From assembly GCA_019637095.1 (NCBI GenBank), contig JAHBWG010000040.1, positions 21,605 through 85,604 on the forward strand: a stretch of DNA of 64,000 bases, read 5' to 3'. The DNA comes from Sandaracinaceae bacterium (GTDB taxonomy: Bacteria; Myxococcota_A; Polyangia; Polyangiales; Sandaracinaceae). The position numbers were made by a program, and so were the translations under genes. The notes beneath the pieces were generated by a model. That model ran no database searches, had not been told where the DNA came from, and was given only the letters and a program-made list of their open reading frames with translations. Numbering within the stretch: position 1 is the first letter of the stretch; the number at the start of each line of letters is the position of its first letter. Positions 44,245-54,035 of the stretch are shown here, one piece after another.

Positions 44245-45050
44245 GCTCGCCGCGCGTCCTTGCGCGCGATACCGACGAGGTGCCCCGCGAAGGGCCGGGT
44301 CCAGCCCTGCGCGCAGACGAGATCGTCGAGGCTCTCCACCGCGCGCGCGAGCCGCGCTCCCGTCGGCTCGTGCAGCTTGTAGACGAGCCTGAGCGGCGCG
44401 AGGAGCCGCCCGTGGATCTCGACCTGGTCGGCGCCCGCCCGACGGAGATCTCGGCGCACCTCGCGCGGGGTCGTGAACTCGCAGTGCGGGTTCTCGTTGT
44501 CGAAGTCTCGCCGGCGGAGCAGCTGCCGGCCCCGCTGGCGGAGGTAGAAGGCGTCCAGCGCGTAGCGGTTGACGTAGGTGATGAACGCGGCGCCGCCGGG
44601 CGCGAGCACGCGCATGATCTCCGCGTGGCCGCGGGCGTTGTCGGCGCGGTGGAGATAGCGGAACACCTCGATCGCGATGACCAGGTCGAAGCTGCCGTCC
44701 GCGAACGGCAGGTCGGTCACCACGCCGTCGAGGACGGCGACGTCCGGGTTGCGCCGCTGGGCGTGCTCTCGCATCGCGCGCGCAGGCTCCACCCCGGACG
44801 CCGCGAAACCGAGCCGCGTCAGGCGGCGCAGGTACTCGCCCGTGCCGCAGCCGACGTCGAGCACGCGCGCGCCCGGCTCGAGCCGCTTGAGCTCGGCGTC
44901 GAGCAGCAGGTCGACCTTGTGCCGGCCGTAGTGGAAGGCCGTGTCCCAGCGCGCGATGTCGCCGGCGTAGAACGACTCGAAGACGTCCGCCATCTCGTGG
45001 TGGTGGTCGATGGCCACCCTGCGCGTGCGCTCGCTCTCGTCCGACTGCAC
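44241..45050 (-). CDS. SAM-dependent methyltransferase of the glycan cluster
   Basis: 269 residues from GTG at 45050, with AAGGAG about 10 nt upstream. The class I SAM motif VLDVGCGTGEYLRRL begins near residue 63, with the acidic residue of motif II in SGVEPA and motif III around FDLVIAIEVFRYLH. It heads a three-gene overlapping unit with the deacetylase and glycosyltransferase and may methylate the glycan end or its carrier; substrate is unknown. A 189-bp gap to the radical SAM gene shows no feature. Confidence 0.85.
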   Translation of the reverse strand: MQSDESERTRRVAIDHHHEMADVFESFYAGDIARWDTAFHYGRHKVDLLLDAELKRLEPGARVLDVGCGTGEYLRRLTRLGFAASGVEPARAMREHAQRRNPDVAVLDGVVTDLPFADGSFDLVIAIEVFRYLHRADNARGHAEIMRVLAPGGAAFITYVNRYALDAFYLRQRGRQLLRRRDFDNENPHCEFTTPREVRRDLRRAGADQVEIHGRLLAPLRLVYKLHEPTGARLARAVESLDDLVCAQGWTRPFAGHLVGIARKDARRA

Positions 45051-45239
45051 CGTCTCAGCTCCTTCTCGCCCCGAGGCCTACGTACCAGGAATCCATAGCG
45101 CGCGCGCTCGGCTCGCTCCAGACGTCGCGCCGCCCTCGCTGCGCGCGCGGTCACGAGCCTGATGCACGGGGGCGGCGTCGGGTTCACGGCACCGTCGCGA
45201 CGTCTCGGCCCTCGTCCCGCGTGGAGCCAGCGCGCGGTG

Positions 45240-47000
45240 TCAACGATCGTTCTGGACGATCGCCGCGCAGACCGCGCGTAGGGCGCGGTCCTGAGCCTCC
45301 GACAGCGCGGTCCCGCCGTGGCGCAGGTCGTAGTGGCGCGAGCGCGCGTAGCGCGCGCCGCCCGCGCGCGGGACGATGTCGAGCGCGACGGCGCCCTCCT
45401 CGGGGTGCTCGAGCGCCACGCTCAGCCCTCGCGGGCGCAGCGCGAGCGCCCCGAAGCGCCAGCCGCCGGCGAACTCGCCCTCGAGCGAGAGCGGCCTGAC
45501 GAGCTTGGCCAAGCGCGCGCGCACCAACGCGGGATCGGGTCGCGCGAGCCGCTGCTCGACGCGCGCGATGGTCACGTCCTCGGGCCGCTCCGCCTCGCCG
45601 AAGGCTTCGAGGAGCGCGCGGAACAGGCGCACCTGATCTCGGCCGCCGTGCCGCTCCGTGAGCTCCGCGCCGAGCGCCGCGAAGCGCGCGACCTCGGGGT
45701 CGGCGAAGCGCCACGGGGTCTCGGGAAAGTAGCCGTAGCGGCGCGCGTTGTCCGCGCTGGCTCGCTCGTGGGCGTCGAGCAAGAGGTCGTCGCGGAACGC
45801 GAGGTAGTAGAGCGCGGTGTCCGGGTAGAGCCGGGCCTTGGACACGAGCAGGTGCCCGCGCAGGCGCGCGAAGCCGGTGCGCTCGATCGCCTCGAGGTTC
45901 GCCCACAGATCGCGCATCCGCGTCCACGGCGTGAGCAGCACGAGCCCGAACGCGGCGTGCGAGAGATCGAGCGCGGGGTGCGCCTCGGCCCACGCGAAGA
46001 GCTGCGCGAGGAACGCCTCGTTGGCGGCGGCGGTCGTGCCCTTGTTGAACCGGCCGAGCTCCTCGTCCGAGAAGCTCTCGATGCCGACGAGGAAGGGGCA
46101 GAGCCGGATGTCTGCCTGCGCGGCGAGCGCGAGCGCGCGCTCGAAGCGGCGCGCGTTCTTGAGGAACCAGTCCGCGCGCGTCTCGAGCAGGAGCGAGAAG
46201 CCGCCGAGCCCCTCCTCGACGCAGCGCTCGACGACCTCCGTCAGCCAGCCGAACGGGCTCTGGTCCTTGAGCACGAGCCGCGTGAGCTCGGGCGCCTCGC
46301 GCCGCACGTAGCGGAGCTGCGTCATGACCTTTTGCGCCGTGCGCTCCGGGCTCGAGGGCTCGCTCCGGTTCCCCGTCGTGCAGAACGCGCAGCCCCTCCC
46401 GTAACCCTCGGGGATCACCGCGCCCGCATAGAGCGGGCTCTCTCTCGCGTCGGCGCCGTAGGGGCAGCCGGCGTTGCCCTCGATCGAGAACGTCCGCTCG
46501 GCGCCCCAGCCCTCGGGCCCGACGACGACGGGGCGAAGGACCGGCGCGAAGTCGTCGGGCGCCTCGGCCTTGCCGAGCCCGTCGCGCCAGCTCCCGTCGG
46601 GCTCGCGCGCGCGGGCGCCCGCCGGGAGCGGCCCTCGGCCCGCGAGGTGCGTCACGAGGGCGGGCACCGTCGCGCGCAGCGCGCCCGCGCAGACGTAGTC
46701 GGCCGGCGGATCGGCGAGCGCGTGCTCGCCCTCGCAGCACACGACCGTCGCCTCGAGCCGATCGTTCAGCGCCTCGACGAGCGCCCGATCCCACACGCGC
46801 TCGACGACCACGACGTCGTAGCCGTGGAGCGTCTCGACGAGCGCGTCGAGCCGCTCGTCCGAGTCGAGCAGGGCCGCGACGAGGTCGGCGTGGTGCCCGC
46901 GCGCGCGCAGGTCGCCCGCGACGAGCGCGAGCGTGCGGTCGTCGAGGAAGGAGCGGTCGGCGTGGCTGTGGAGGCTCGCGACGGCGACGCGCAGAGGCAC
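45240..47000 (-). CDS. Radical SAM protein with split cluster motif
   Basis: 586 residues from GTG 47000, chosen because TATGAT stands exactly 7 nt before it; ATG 47012 is the alternative. Residues 1-110 look like a Rossmann/B12-binding-type domain but lack DxHxxG. The cluster cysteines are C179, C204 and C207: instead of CxxxCxxC, the first Cys (GNAGCPYG) is 24 residues from GRGCAFC, with a loop inserted. A radical SAM barrel follows (LLLETRADWF, GIESFSDEELGRFNKG), then a roughly 200-residue C-terminal domain. That it binds a 4Fe-4S cluster is inferred. Reaction is unknown; it stands alone between glycan and Cys-cluster genes. Confidence 0.78.
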   Translation of the reverse strand: MPLRVAVASLHSHADRSFLDDRTLALVAGDLRARGHHADLVAALLDSDERLDALVETLHGYDVVVVERVWDRALVEALNDRLEATVVCCEGEHALADPPADYVCAGALRATVPALVTHLAGRGPLPAGARAREPDGSWRDGLGKAEAPDDFAPVLRPVVVGPEGWGAERTFSIEGNAGCPYGADARESPLYAGAVIPEGYGRGCAFCTTGNRSEPSSPERTAQKVMTQLRYVRREAPELTRLVLKDQSPFGWLTEVVERCVEEGLGGFSLLLETRADWFLKNARRFERALALAAQADIRLCPFLVGIESFSDEELGRFNKGTTAAANEAFLAQLFAWAEAHPALDLSHAAFGLVLLTPWTRMRDLWANLEAIERTGFARLRGHLLVSKARLYPDTALYYLAFRDDLLLDAHERASADNARRYGYFPETPWRFADPEVARFAALGAELTERHGGRDQVRLFRALLEAFGEAERPEDVTIARVEQRLARPDPALVRARLAKLVRPLSLEGEFAGGWRFGALALRPRGLSVALEHPEEGAVALDIVPRAGGARYARSRHYDLRHGGTALSEAQDRALRAVCAAIVQNDR

Positions 47001-47007
47001 GCGGAAG

Positions 47008-47013
47008 ATCATA
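47008..47013 (-). promoter_or_regulatory. Putative -10 element (TATGAT) of the radical SAM gene
   Basis: TATGAT is the closest match to consensus among the hexamers here and lies 7 nt before GTG 47000, which decides the start over ATG 47012. Confidence 0.5.
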
Positions 47014-47083
47014 GCTCGGCCCGGCGTGCGGAGCCGCGCGGCCCCGCTCGGCGCGCGCGTCGCCCGCGCCGTCGCGTGACGCC

Positions 47084-47671
47084 TCACGCGGGCGGGGGGA
47101 GCGCTTCCACCTCGGCGGTCGGGATGACCTGCTCGAAGTCCTGCCAGATGCGTCCGTCCTCGCGGCAGTCGTAGCGGCGGCAGACCAGCGGGCGCCGCTC
47201 GTGCACGCCGCACGCGCGCGTCGCCGGATCGCAGTGGACGCACCAGCCGTCGGCGCGGCGCGCGATGTGGTAGGGCCGGGCCACGTCCCAGCGCACCGTG
47301 TGCTCGCCGAGGTCCTGCTTCGACAGGTAGAACGAGAGCCGACAGCAAGCCGCCTTGCAGACGCTCACCCGCGAGGCGCAGTCGACCGGCGCCGGCGTGA
47401 CCGTGTACTTGTCGCGCGTGTCGTCGAGCACCCGCGCGCCGTCCCAGCGCGACGTGGCCTCGTCCGCCATCGCCTTCGCGTCGTCGGCCTTGCGCTGATC
47501 GAGCGCGCGCAGCTTCAGCGCGCCGCTCGCGATCAGCACCTCGGTCAGCGCGTACACGTGCGCGGCGAGCTTGTCGTGCTCGAGGATCCTCCTGCCGAGC
47601 TTCTCGTGGATGTGCACGAGCCCGCGGCTGAGATCCTCGTCGAGCGGGCCCGGGCTCTGTTCGTCGTCCAC
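47084..47671 (-). CDS. YkgJ-family cysteine-cluster protein
   Basis: 195 residues from GTG 47671, 7 nt behind TAGCCT. The N-terminal 100 residues are helical. The C-terminal half has CASRVSVCKAACCRLSF, then CVHCDPATRACGVHERRPLVC and a final CRRYDC: the clustered cysteines of the UPF0153/YkgJ family, which is thought to bind zinc or an iron-sulfur cluster. Function is not established. It is divergent from the small lipoprotein at 47740. Confidence 0.82.
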   Translation of the reverse strand: MDDEQSPGPLDEDLSRGLVHIHEKLGRRILEHDKLAAHVYALTEVLIASGALKLRALDQRKADDAKAMADEATSRWDGARVLDDTRDKYTVTPAPVDCASRVSVCKAACCRLSFYLSKQDLGEHTVRWDVARPYHIARRADGWCVHCDPATRACGVHERRPLVCRRYDCREDGRIWQDFEQVIPTAEVEALPPPA

Positions 47672-47678
47672 GGGGATG

Positions 47679-47684
47679 AGGCTA
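47679..47684 (-). promoter_or_regulatory. Putative -10 element (TAGCCT) of the YkgJ-type gene
   Basis: TAGCCT lies 7 nt before the GTG at 47671 with no Shine-Dalgarno. Confidence 0.45.
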
Positions 47685-47739
47685 GCGTGCCCGGGCCACC
47701 GGCGTCGACGCGCGGCTCCGTCGGTGCGATGCTCGCGCG

Positions 47740-47931
47740 ATGCGGCGCTCGCTGTCGGTGACGGTGCTCCTCCTCGGGCTCGCGGGCTGTCCCTCCGGCC
47801 GGCCGGCGCCGGCGGAGGCGTGCGCCGAGGTCGGCGCGCGCTGCCGCACGCCCGAGGGCCCCCTCGGCGTGTGCATCGAGACCGACCCGTGCGAGGCGCC
47901 GCCGTGCCTGCGTTGCGCGCCGCAACACTGA
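47740..47931 (+). CDS. Small Cys-rich lipoprotein
   Basis: 63 residues. A signal peptide with lipobox GLAGC leads to a mature part of about 45 residues with six more cysteines, as in ACAEVGARC and CEAPPCLRC. That composition suggests a small disulfide-bonded surface protein. GATGCT lies 6 nt before the ATG, a weak match to the leaderless pattern. I do not recognise a family. It is divergent from the YkgJ-type gene and followed by the hairpin cluster. Confidence 0.6.
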   Translation: MRRSLSVTVLLLGLAGCPSGRPAPAEACAEVGARCRTPEGPLGVCIETDPCEAPPCLRCAPQH

Positions 47932-47958
47932 GCTTGCTGGAGGGGCCGAGTTTGCGAA

Positions 47959-48165
47959 GGGGCTGTTCCAGCCCCTCCCCCCATGCGGCAAAGCCGCATG
48001 GGGCCCCCACCCACGGCGAACGCGGCGGGGTCGCGGGGCGATGGGGACCCCTCGGCCAACGGCCATCGCGAAGCGATGGCCTGGCCTCGATGGCGCCCTG
48101 CGCGCGCTGCGTTGGCTGGATGGGGTGCTTCGCACCCCTGTTCCGCTGCGGCTTTGCCGCAGCGG
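47959..48165. repeat. Cluster of five perfect mini-hairpins with 3-nt loops
   Basis: Five perfect inverted repeats lie in 207 bp: 47959-47975 (7-bp stem, loop TTC), 47979-48003 (11-bp, AAA), 48061-48081 (9-bp, GAA), 48122-48138 (7-bp, TTC) and 48143-48165 (10-bp, TTT). The second and fifth share the core TGCGGC-N3-GCCGCA and are exact reverse complements over 15 nt (loops AAA and TTT). The third, and the fourth on the other strand, contain GCGAAGC, known as an exceptionally stable DNA mini-hairpin. The cluster fills most of the 285-bp gap between two convergent genes, so it may act as a strong terminator, an mRNA stabiliser or a mobile repeat family. Confidence 0.8.
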
Positions 48166-48216
48166 GGCCCCCCAAGGCCGATGGCCACCGCTGCGCGCGC
48201 TCGATGGATCGACCGC

Positions 48217-51189
48217 TCAGGGGGACGCGCGCTCGACGTGGAGCCAGAGCGCGCCGTCGTCCTCGGCGCTGAACGCTCGGTAGGCGTTGACGACGATGAC
48301 CACGGTCTGCCCCGCCTCGAGGGTGACGCGCACGCGCGAGGTGGCGAGCGGCGACTCGTCGTCGTTGCACGCGAGCTCGACGAGCGGGTCGCAGTCGCTC
48401 GCGAGCACCGTGAGGATCGTGTCGAACGTCGAGCCGTGGGTCGAGACGACGTACTCGCCCGCCTCGGGCGCCGTCCACGCGAGCGCGAGGTCGGGCGTCT
48501 CGTCGCCGGCGCCGAGCGGCGCGCAGTCTCCCGGCGGATAGTCGTTCGGGCGCCCGGCGAGGGTGGCGCGGAACAAACCGACGCCGAGCTGGCCGCCGAG
48601 GTGGCCGTGCGCGCAGGTCGAGGCTGCGCACGCCGGCGCGAGCGCGCAGTCCGCGTCGGCGCAGTCGACCGCGCCGTCGCCGTCGTCGTCGCGGCCGTCG
48701 CCGCACATCGTCTCGCGCTCGCGCGCGCACGCGGGCGCGGGCGCGCACGCGCGGTCCGCGCAGTCGGTCGCGCCGTTGCCGTCGTCGTCGACGCGGTTCG
48801 CGCAGTCCGTCTCGGGGCACGCGAGGTGGCCGCGGCAGTCGGAGTCGGCGCAGTCGATCGCGCCGTCGCGATCGTCGTCGACGCCGTTCACGCAGCTCGA
48901 CTCGAAGCAGGCGCGGAAGCGCGCGCAGTCCGGGTCGTCGCAGTCGACGAGGCCGTCGCGATCTCCGTCGCGTCCGTCGTCGCAGCGCGTCTCGATGCAC
49001 GGCTCGCGGCGCTCGCAGTCCGGGTCGTCGCAGTCGACGAGGCCGTCGCGATCTCCGTCGCGTCCGTCGCCGCAGTCGGCTTCCCAGCACGCGGGGTCGC
49101 GCGCGCACGCCGGATCGGCGCAGTCCGTGAGGCCGTTGTCGTCGTCGTCGAGGCCGTCCGCGCACCGCGCCTCGCGGCACGGCTCCGACGCCGCGCAGTC
49201 GGAGTCCGCGCAGTCGATCGCGCCGTCGAGGTCATCGTCGGCGCCGTCGTCGCACGCGCGCTCGACGCGCGGCGCGAGCACCGGCGTGCCCTCGCGCGCG
49301 CTCTGCCAGAAGACGTGCGCCAGCTCGCGCGCGGCCGCGATCCGGTAGATGGTGCCGTGGCCCTGCATCGCGTCGAGGTAGGTCGCGATCGTCAGCGGCC
49401 GGCCGCCGTGCGACGCCGTGTTGCCGCGCACCGGCAGCGACACCGGCTCGCCGCGCCACACGCCGACCGGGTCGACCTCCCAGCCGGGCGGCGCGATCGG
49501 CCGCATGTCCGCGCACATCGTGAGGTGCTCCATCCCGCGCGGCGTCGTGGTCACGTCCGCGAGCCCGTTCACGACGTAGACGTGGTTGCCGCCGGGCAGC
49601 GCGTCCGCGCCGCGCCAGCGGCGGGCGTAGTTGTGCGGGTCGACCACCTCGGCGCCGAGCTGGAGGATCTGCACGAGCGGGTGGAAGCGGTCGAGCTCGC
49701 CGGAGAACGCGTAGAGCAGGCTCACGACCTCGCGGAAGTCGAGGAGATCCTCGCGGAAGAGCACCGTCTGCGTGAGGTACGCGCTCAGCCCGTTGAACGC
49801 GTAGGCGAGGAACTGGTCCTCGACGGCGGCGGTCAGCGCGCCGACGAGCGCACCCTGCGAGTGCCCGCCGTACACGAGGTTTGCGGTGTCCATCGGCGGC
49901 AGCCCGTCGAGGCCCGCGACGCGCTCGCGCAGCGCCCGCACGAAGAAGCTCACCTCGGCGGACTGCTGGCGGAAGTTCGAGCGGCCCGCGGGCGGGTTGG
50001 GCAGGTTGAACGAGGAGATCTCGGTGTTGCCCGCGAAGCCGGCGCGGCCGCCGTGGAACTGCGGCATGAACGACGCGACCACGTAGCCGGCGTCGAGCGC
50101 CTCGGCGATCCAGTTGTCGCCGAGGTGGTTCCAGGGCTGCCAGCCCGTGCCGTCTTCGAACACGAGCACCGGGCGCGGGCCCTCCGGCGCGGGGTCGAGC
50201 ACGCGCATCGCGACCGCGATCGGCACGTCCTCCCAGCGCTGCACGAGCGCGCGACCCGCCGCGTCGAACACGAGCGCGCCGCCCGACTCGGTGTAGGGCG
50301 TCTCGCCCTCCTGGAAGATCGGCATCGGGATCGTGCCGACGAAGGTGCGCAGCGAGAGGCGCCGCCGGCTCCAGCCCTCGGACACGCGGAAGCCCTCGAC
50401 GGGTCGCGAGGCGAGGGACGGATCGACCACCGCGGCGCGCAGCGCGCGCAGCTCGGCGACGGGGTCCTGCGGCGTGAACACCGTGGCGACCGCGACGTCG
50501 TCGAGGGCGACGCCCGTGGAGGGCAGGCAGCGGCGCAGCGGCGCGAGCGAGGCGGCGAGCGCGTCGCCGCCCGCCTCGTCCGCGAGCGCGCGCGCGAACG
50601 CGGGCGGCCGCGCGGTCGTGCGTCCCTCGCGTGCGCCGAAGCTCCGCAGGATCAAGGCGCCGTAGGGCCGCCCCGGCTCGAGCAAGGTGCCGACCGCGTT
50701 CGCGACCTGCAGCACGTTCGCCGGGCGCAGCTGGTCGCTGCTCGACGAGATCGCGATCTCGAGCGGGACGCGCGCGCCGCAGCCGGCCTCGCTCAGATCG
50801 ATCATCTGGATCGGGCTCGTGGGCTCGAGGGAGGCGAGCTCGTCGGGCAGGGCGCCGTCCGAGACGACGCCATCGATCGCGAAGTACGCGACGGGCATCG
50901 TCGCGAAGCCGCGCACCGCGCGCTCGATCTCGCCGAGCGTCGCGTCGAGCAGGCGCCGGCGCGCCGGGAAGTCGCGCAGGTCGGGCGTGCCCGCCGGCGT
51001 GAGGCGCGCGTCGGAGGGCCACGGCATCCGGTAGAAGTCGTCGCCGTCGGGATCGAAGCGGACGCGGATCACGCTCGGGTCGCCGGCGTCGGCGAGGCCC
51101 GCGTCGGGGTCCTCGATGGGGACGCCGTCGCAGGCGGTGAAGAGGAGCGTGGACAAGGCGGCGAGGTGAAGCGGGCGCACCCCGTCCAT
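48217..51189 (-). CDS. Esterase-like lipoprotein with seven MopE-type repeats
   Basis: 990 residues. The signal peptide ends in the lipobox FTAC. Residues about 35-640 form an alpha/beta-hydrolase-type region with the nucleophile elbow YGGHSQGALVG (S444); possible Asp and His partners lie later (GNHVYVVNGLADVTTT, MEHLTM). From about 645 to 880 come seven Cys/Asp repeats of around 30 residues, pattern CxDGxDDDxDGxxDCxDxDC, like thrombospondin type-3 or MopE repeats that bind calcium or copper. A beta-rich C-terminal domain of about 110 residues ends the protein. It is 45 bp behind the NtrC-type gene on the same strand. Predicted surface hydrolase; substrate unknown. Confidence 0.8.
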   Translation of the reverse strand: MDGVRPLHLAALSTLLFTACDGVPIEDPDAGLADAGDPSVIRVRFDPDGDDFYRMPWPSDARLTPAGTPDLRDFPARRRLLDATLGEIERAVRGFATMPVAYFAIDGVVSDGALPDELASLEPTSPIQMIDLSEAGCGARVPLEIAISSSSDQLRPANVLQVANAVGTLLEPGRPYGALILRSFGAREGRTTARPPAFARALADEAGGDALAASLAPLRRCLPSTGVALDDVAVATVFTPQDPVAELRALRAAVVDPSLASRPVEGFRVSEGWSRRRLSLRTFVGTIPMPIFQEGETPYTESGGALVFDAAGRALVQRWEDVPIAVAMRVLDPAPEGPRPVLVFEDGTGWQPWNHLGDNWIAEALDAGYVVASFMPQFHGGRAGFAGNTEISSFNLPNPPAGRSNFRQQSAEVSFFVRALRERVAGLDGLPPMDTANLVYGGHSQGALVGALTAAVEDQFLAYAFNGLSAYLTQTVLFREDLLDFREVVSLLYAFSGELDRFHPLVQILQLGAEVVDPHNYARRWRGADALPGGNHVYVVNGLADVTTTPRGMEHLTMCADMRPIAPPGWEVDPVGVWRGEPVSLPVRGNTASHGGRPLTIATYLDAMQGHGTIYRIAAARELAHVFWQSAREGTPVLAPRVERACDDGADDDLDGAIDCADSDCAASEPCREARCADGLDDDDNGLTDCADPACARDPACWEADCGDGRDGDRDGLVDCDDPDCERREPCIETRCDDGRDGDRDGLVDCDDPDCARFRACFESSCVNGVDDDRDGAIDCADSDCRGHLACPETDCANRVDDDGNGATDCADRACAPAPACARERETMCGDGRDDDGDGAVDCADADCALAPACAASTCAHGHLGGQLGVGLFRATLAGRPNDYPPGDCAPLGAGDETPDLALAWTAPEAGEYVVSTHGSTFDTILTVLASDCDPLVELACNDDESPLATSRVRVTLEAGQTVVIVVNAYRAFSAEDDGALWLHVERASP
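48924..49069. repeat. Recent duplication inside the MopE repeats
   Basis: A 56-bp block is identical at 48924-48979 and 49014-49069, 90 bp apart, within the coding repeats of the esterase-like lipoprotein. The other repeats have diverged, so this copy is young. Confidence 0.8.
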
Positions 51190-51234
51190 TTACCTCAACC
51201 CGAGCCGCGGACCCATCCCTCACGCGGAGAGGCC

Positions 51235-52646
<1,412 letters not shown>

Positions 52647-52650
<4 letters not shown>

Positions 52651-54035
52651 GGCTCCATCGCCTGGCACTGCGTGCCCGGCAGGTCGCTCGCGCGGTCCGC
52701 GCCGAGCCCCGTGCAGAGGAACACGTAGACGCGGTTCACCCCCGGCGCGCCCGCCACGACCTCGTCCCGTCGCCGACCGCCGGTGCCCATCGGGCCCGGC
52801 GCGGTGGTGACCGCCTGGCCGAGGTTCGCGTTCGTCGTGGGGCTCGAGTGCGCGAGCGCGACGGCGCCGGTGTTGAAGGTGGTGATCGCGCTCGTGCCGC
52901 GGAACACGAAGACCGCGCCGGCGCCGCCGACGTCGTCGACGCGCGCGTTCGGCGCGCCGACCACGAGGTCGTCGAGGCCGTCGCCGTCGACGTCGCCGAC
53001 GGCGAGCGCGGCGCCGAAGTCCGACGTGTCGTCGCAGACGACGCCCTCGGCGCTCGGGCAGGTGAGGCGGGTCGCCTCCGGCCACGCGCCGGCGCACGAG
53101 CCGGGCGCGGGCATGGAGCTGCCCGCGAAGATGCGCACGACGCTCTCTCGCGCGCCGTCGCCGACCCCGCTGCCGACGGCGACGTCCTGCGTGCCGTCGC
53201 CGTCGAAGTCGCCGATCGCGAGCGCCTCGCCGAAGCCGCCGGTCGTCGCGTCCATACAGCCGCGCACGGACGTCGTCGCCGCGCCGCCCGCGTCGATCGT
53301 GACGGTCGCCGCGATCACGCGCCGATCCGTCCCGCGCGGCGCGCCCGCTGCGACGAGCACGGTGCTCGAGTCGACGATCCCGATCGCGACCGCGCGGCCG
53401 AGCTCGCGCCCGACGCCCATGCCCATCGACAGGTCGAGCGGGCTCGGCGGGCCGTCGGCGAGGCGGTAGACCGCGCCGGCCGCGCCGAGCGCCCCCGGGG
53501 CGCCGTAGATCGCCGAGCCGAACGCGTGCGGCCGCCGGAGCCCCGCGCCCGCGCTGCCGAAGCGCTCGCCGCTCGGGCCGGCGATCGTCTCGAAGCGGGT
53601 CGCGTCGTCCTCGCAATTGACCTTGATCTGGCCGCCCTCGACCGAGGCGCTCGCGATGCACATGCTGCGGCCGCGGAAGGTCGGCATCCCCACCAGCGAG
53701 AGGCCGGAGCCGGGCTCGCACGGGGTCTCGAGGGCGCAGCCGGTGATCGTCGGGGTGTCGAGGCGCACCTCCTCGCCGACCATGAGCGGGTAGACGGCGA
53801 ACGCGGTGTCGCGGCCCGCGTTGGCGGCGATGCGCGACGCGAACTGCCCCGCGACGGTGCCCGAGTACCCGACGACGTTGATGCCGAAGCGCACGTTCTG
53901 GTAGTTCGCCGGCGGCGGCAGCGCGCGCGTCGAGGCCTCGCTGCGGCGGTCGTCGAAGTCGGTCGGGACGCACCCGGGCGCGACGGCGCCGAGGGCGATC
54001 GCGACGAGCGACGATGCGAAGAGGGTGCGATGCAT
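52647..54035 (-). CDS. FG-GAP repeat lipoprotein
   Basis: 462 residues from ATG at 54035, which overlaps the upstream stop by one base (TGATG). The lipobox is VAPGC. The mature protein carries beta-propeller FG-GAP units with Ca-binding loops, most clearly [17 protein letters not shown] and [19 protein letters not shown], and several Cys pairs. Such propellers in integrin-like proteins mediate adhesion or ligand binding. It is the middle gene of PEGA - FG-GAP - NtrC, all overlapping, so its expression is tied to the activator. Confidence 0.85.

Noticed and set aside
45051..45239. Possible small RNA or gene in the gap between the methyltransferase and radical SAM genes
   Set aside because: The 189 bp show no frame with a plausible start, no strong hairpin and no promoter pattern beyond chance.
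48600..49260. Regular repeats that could suggest a CRISPR array
   Set aside because: They are in-frame coding repeats of Cys/Asp units with variable length and no unique spacers.
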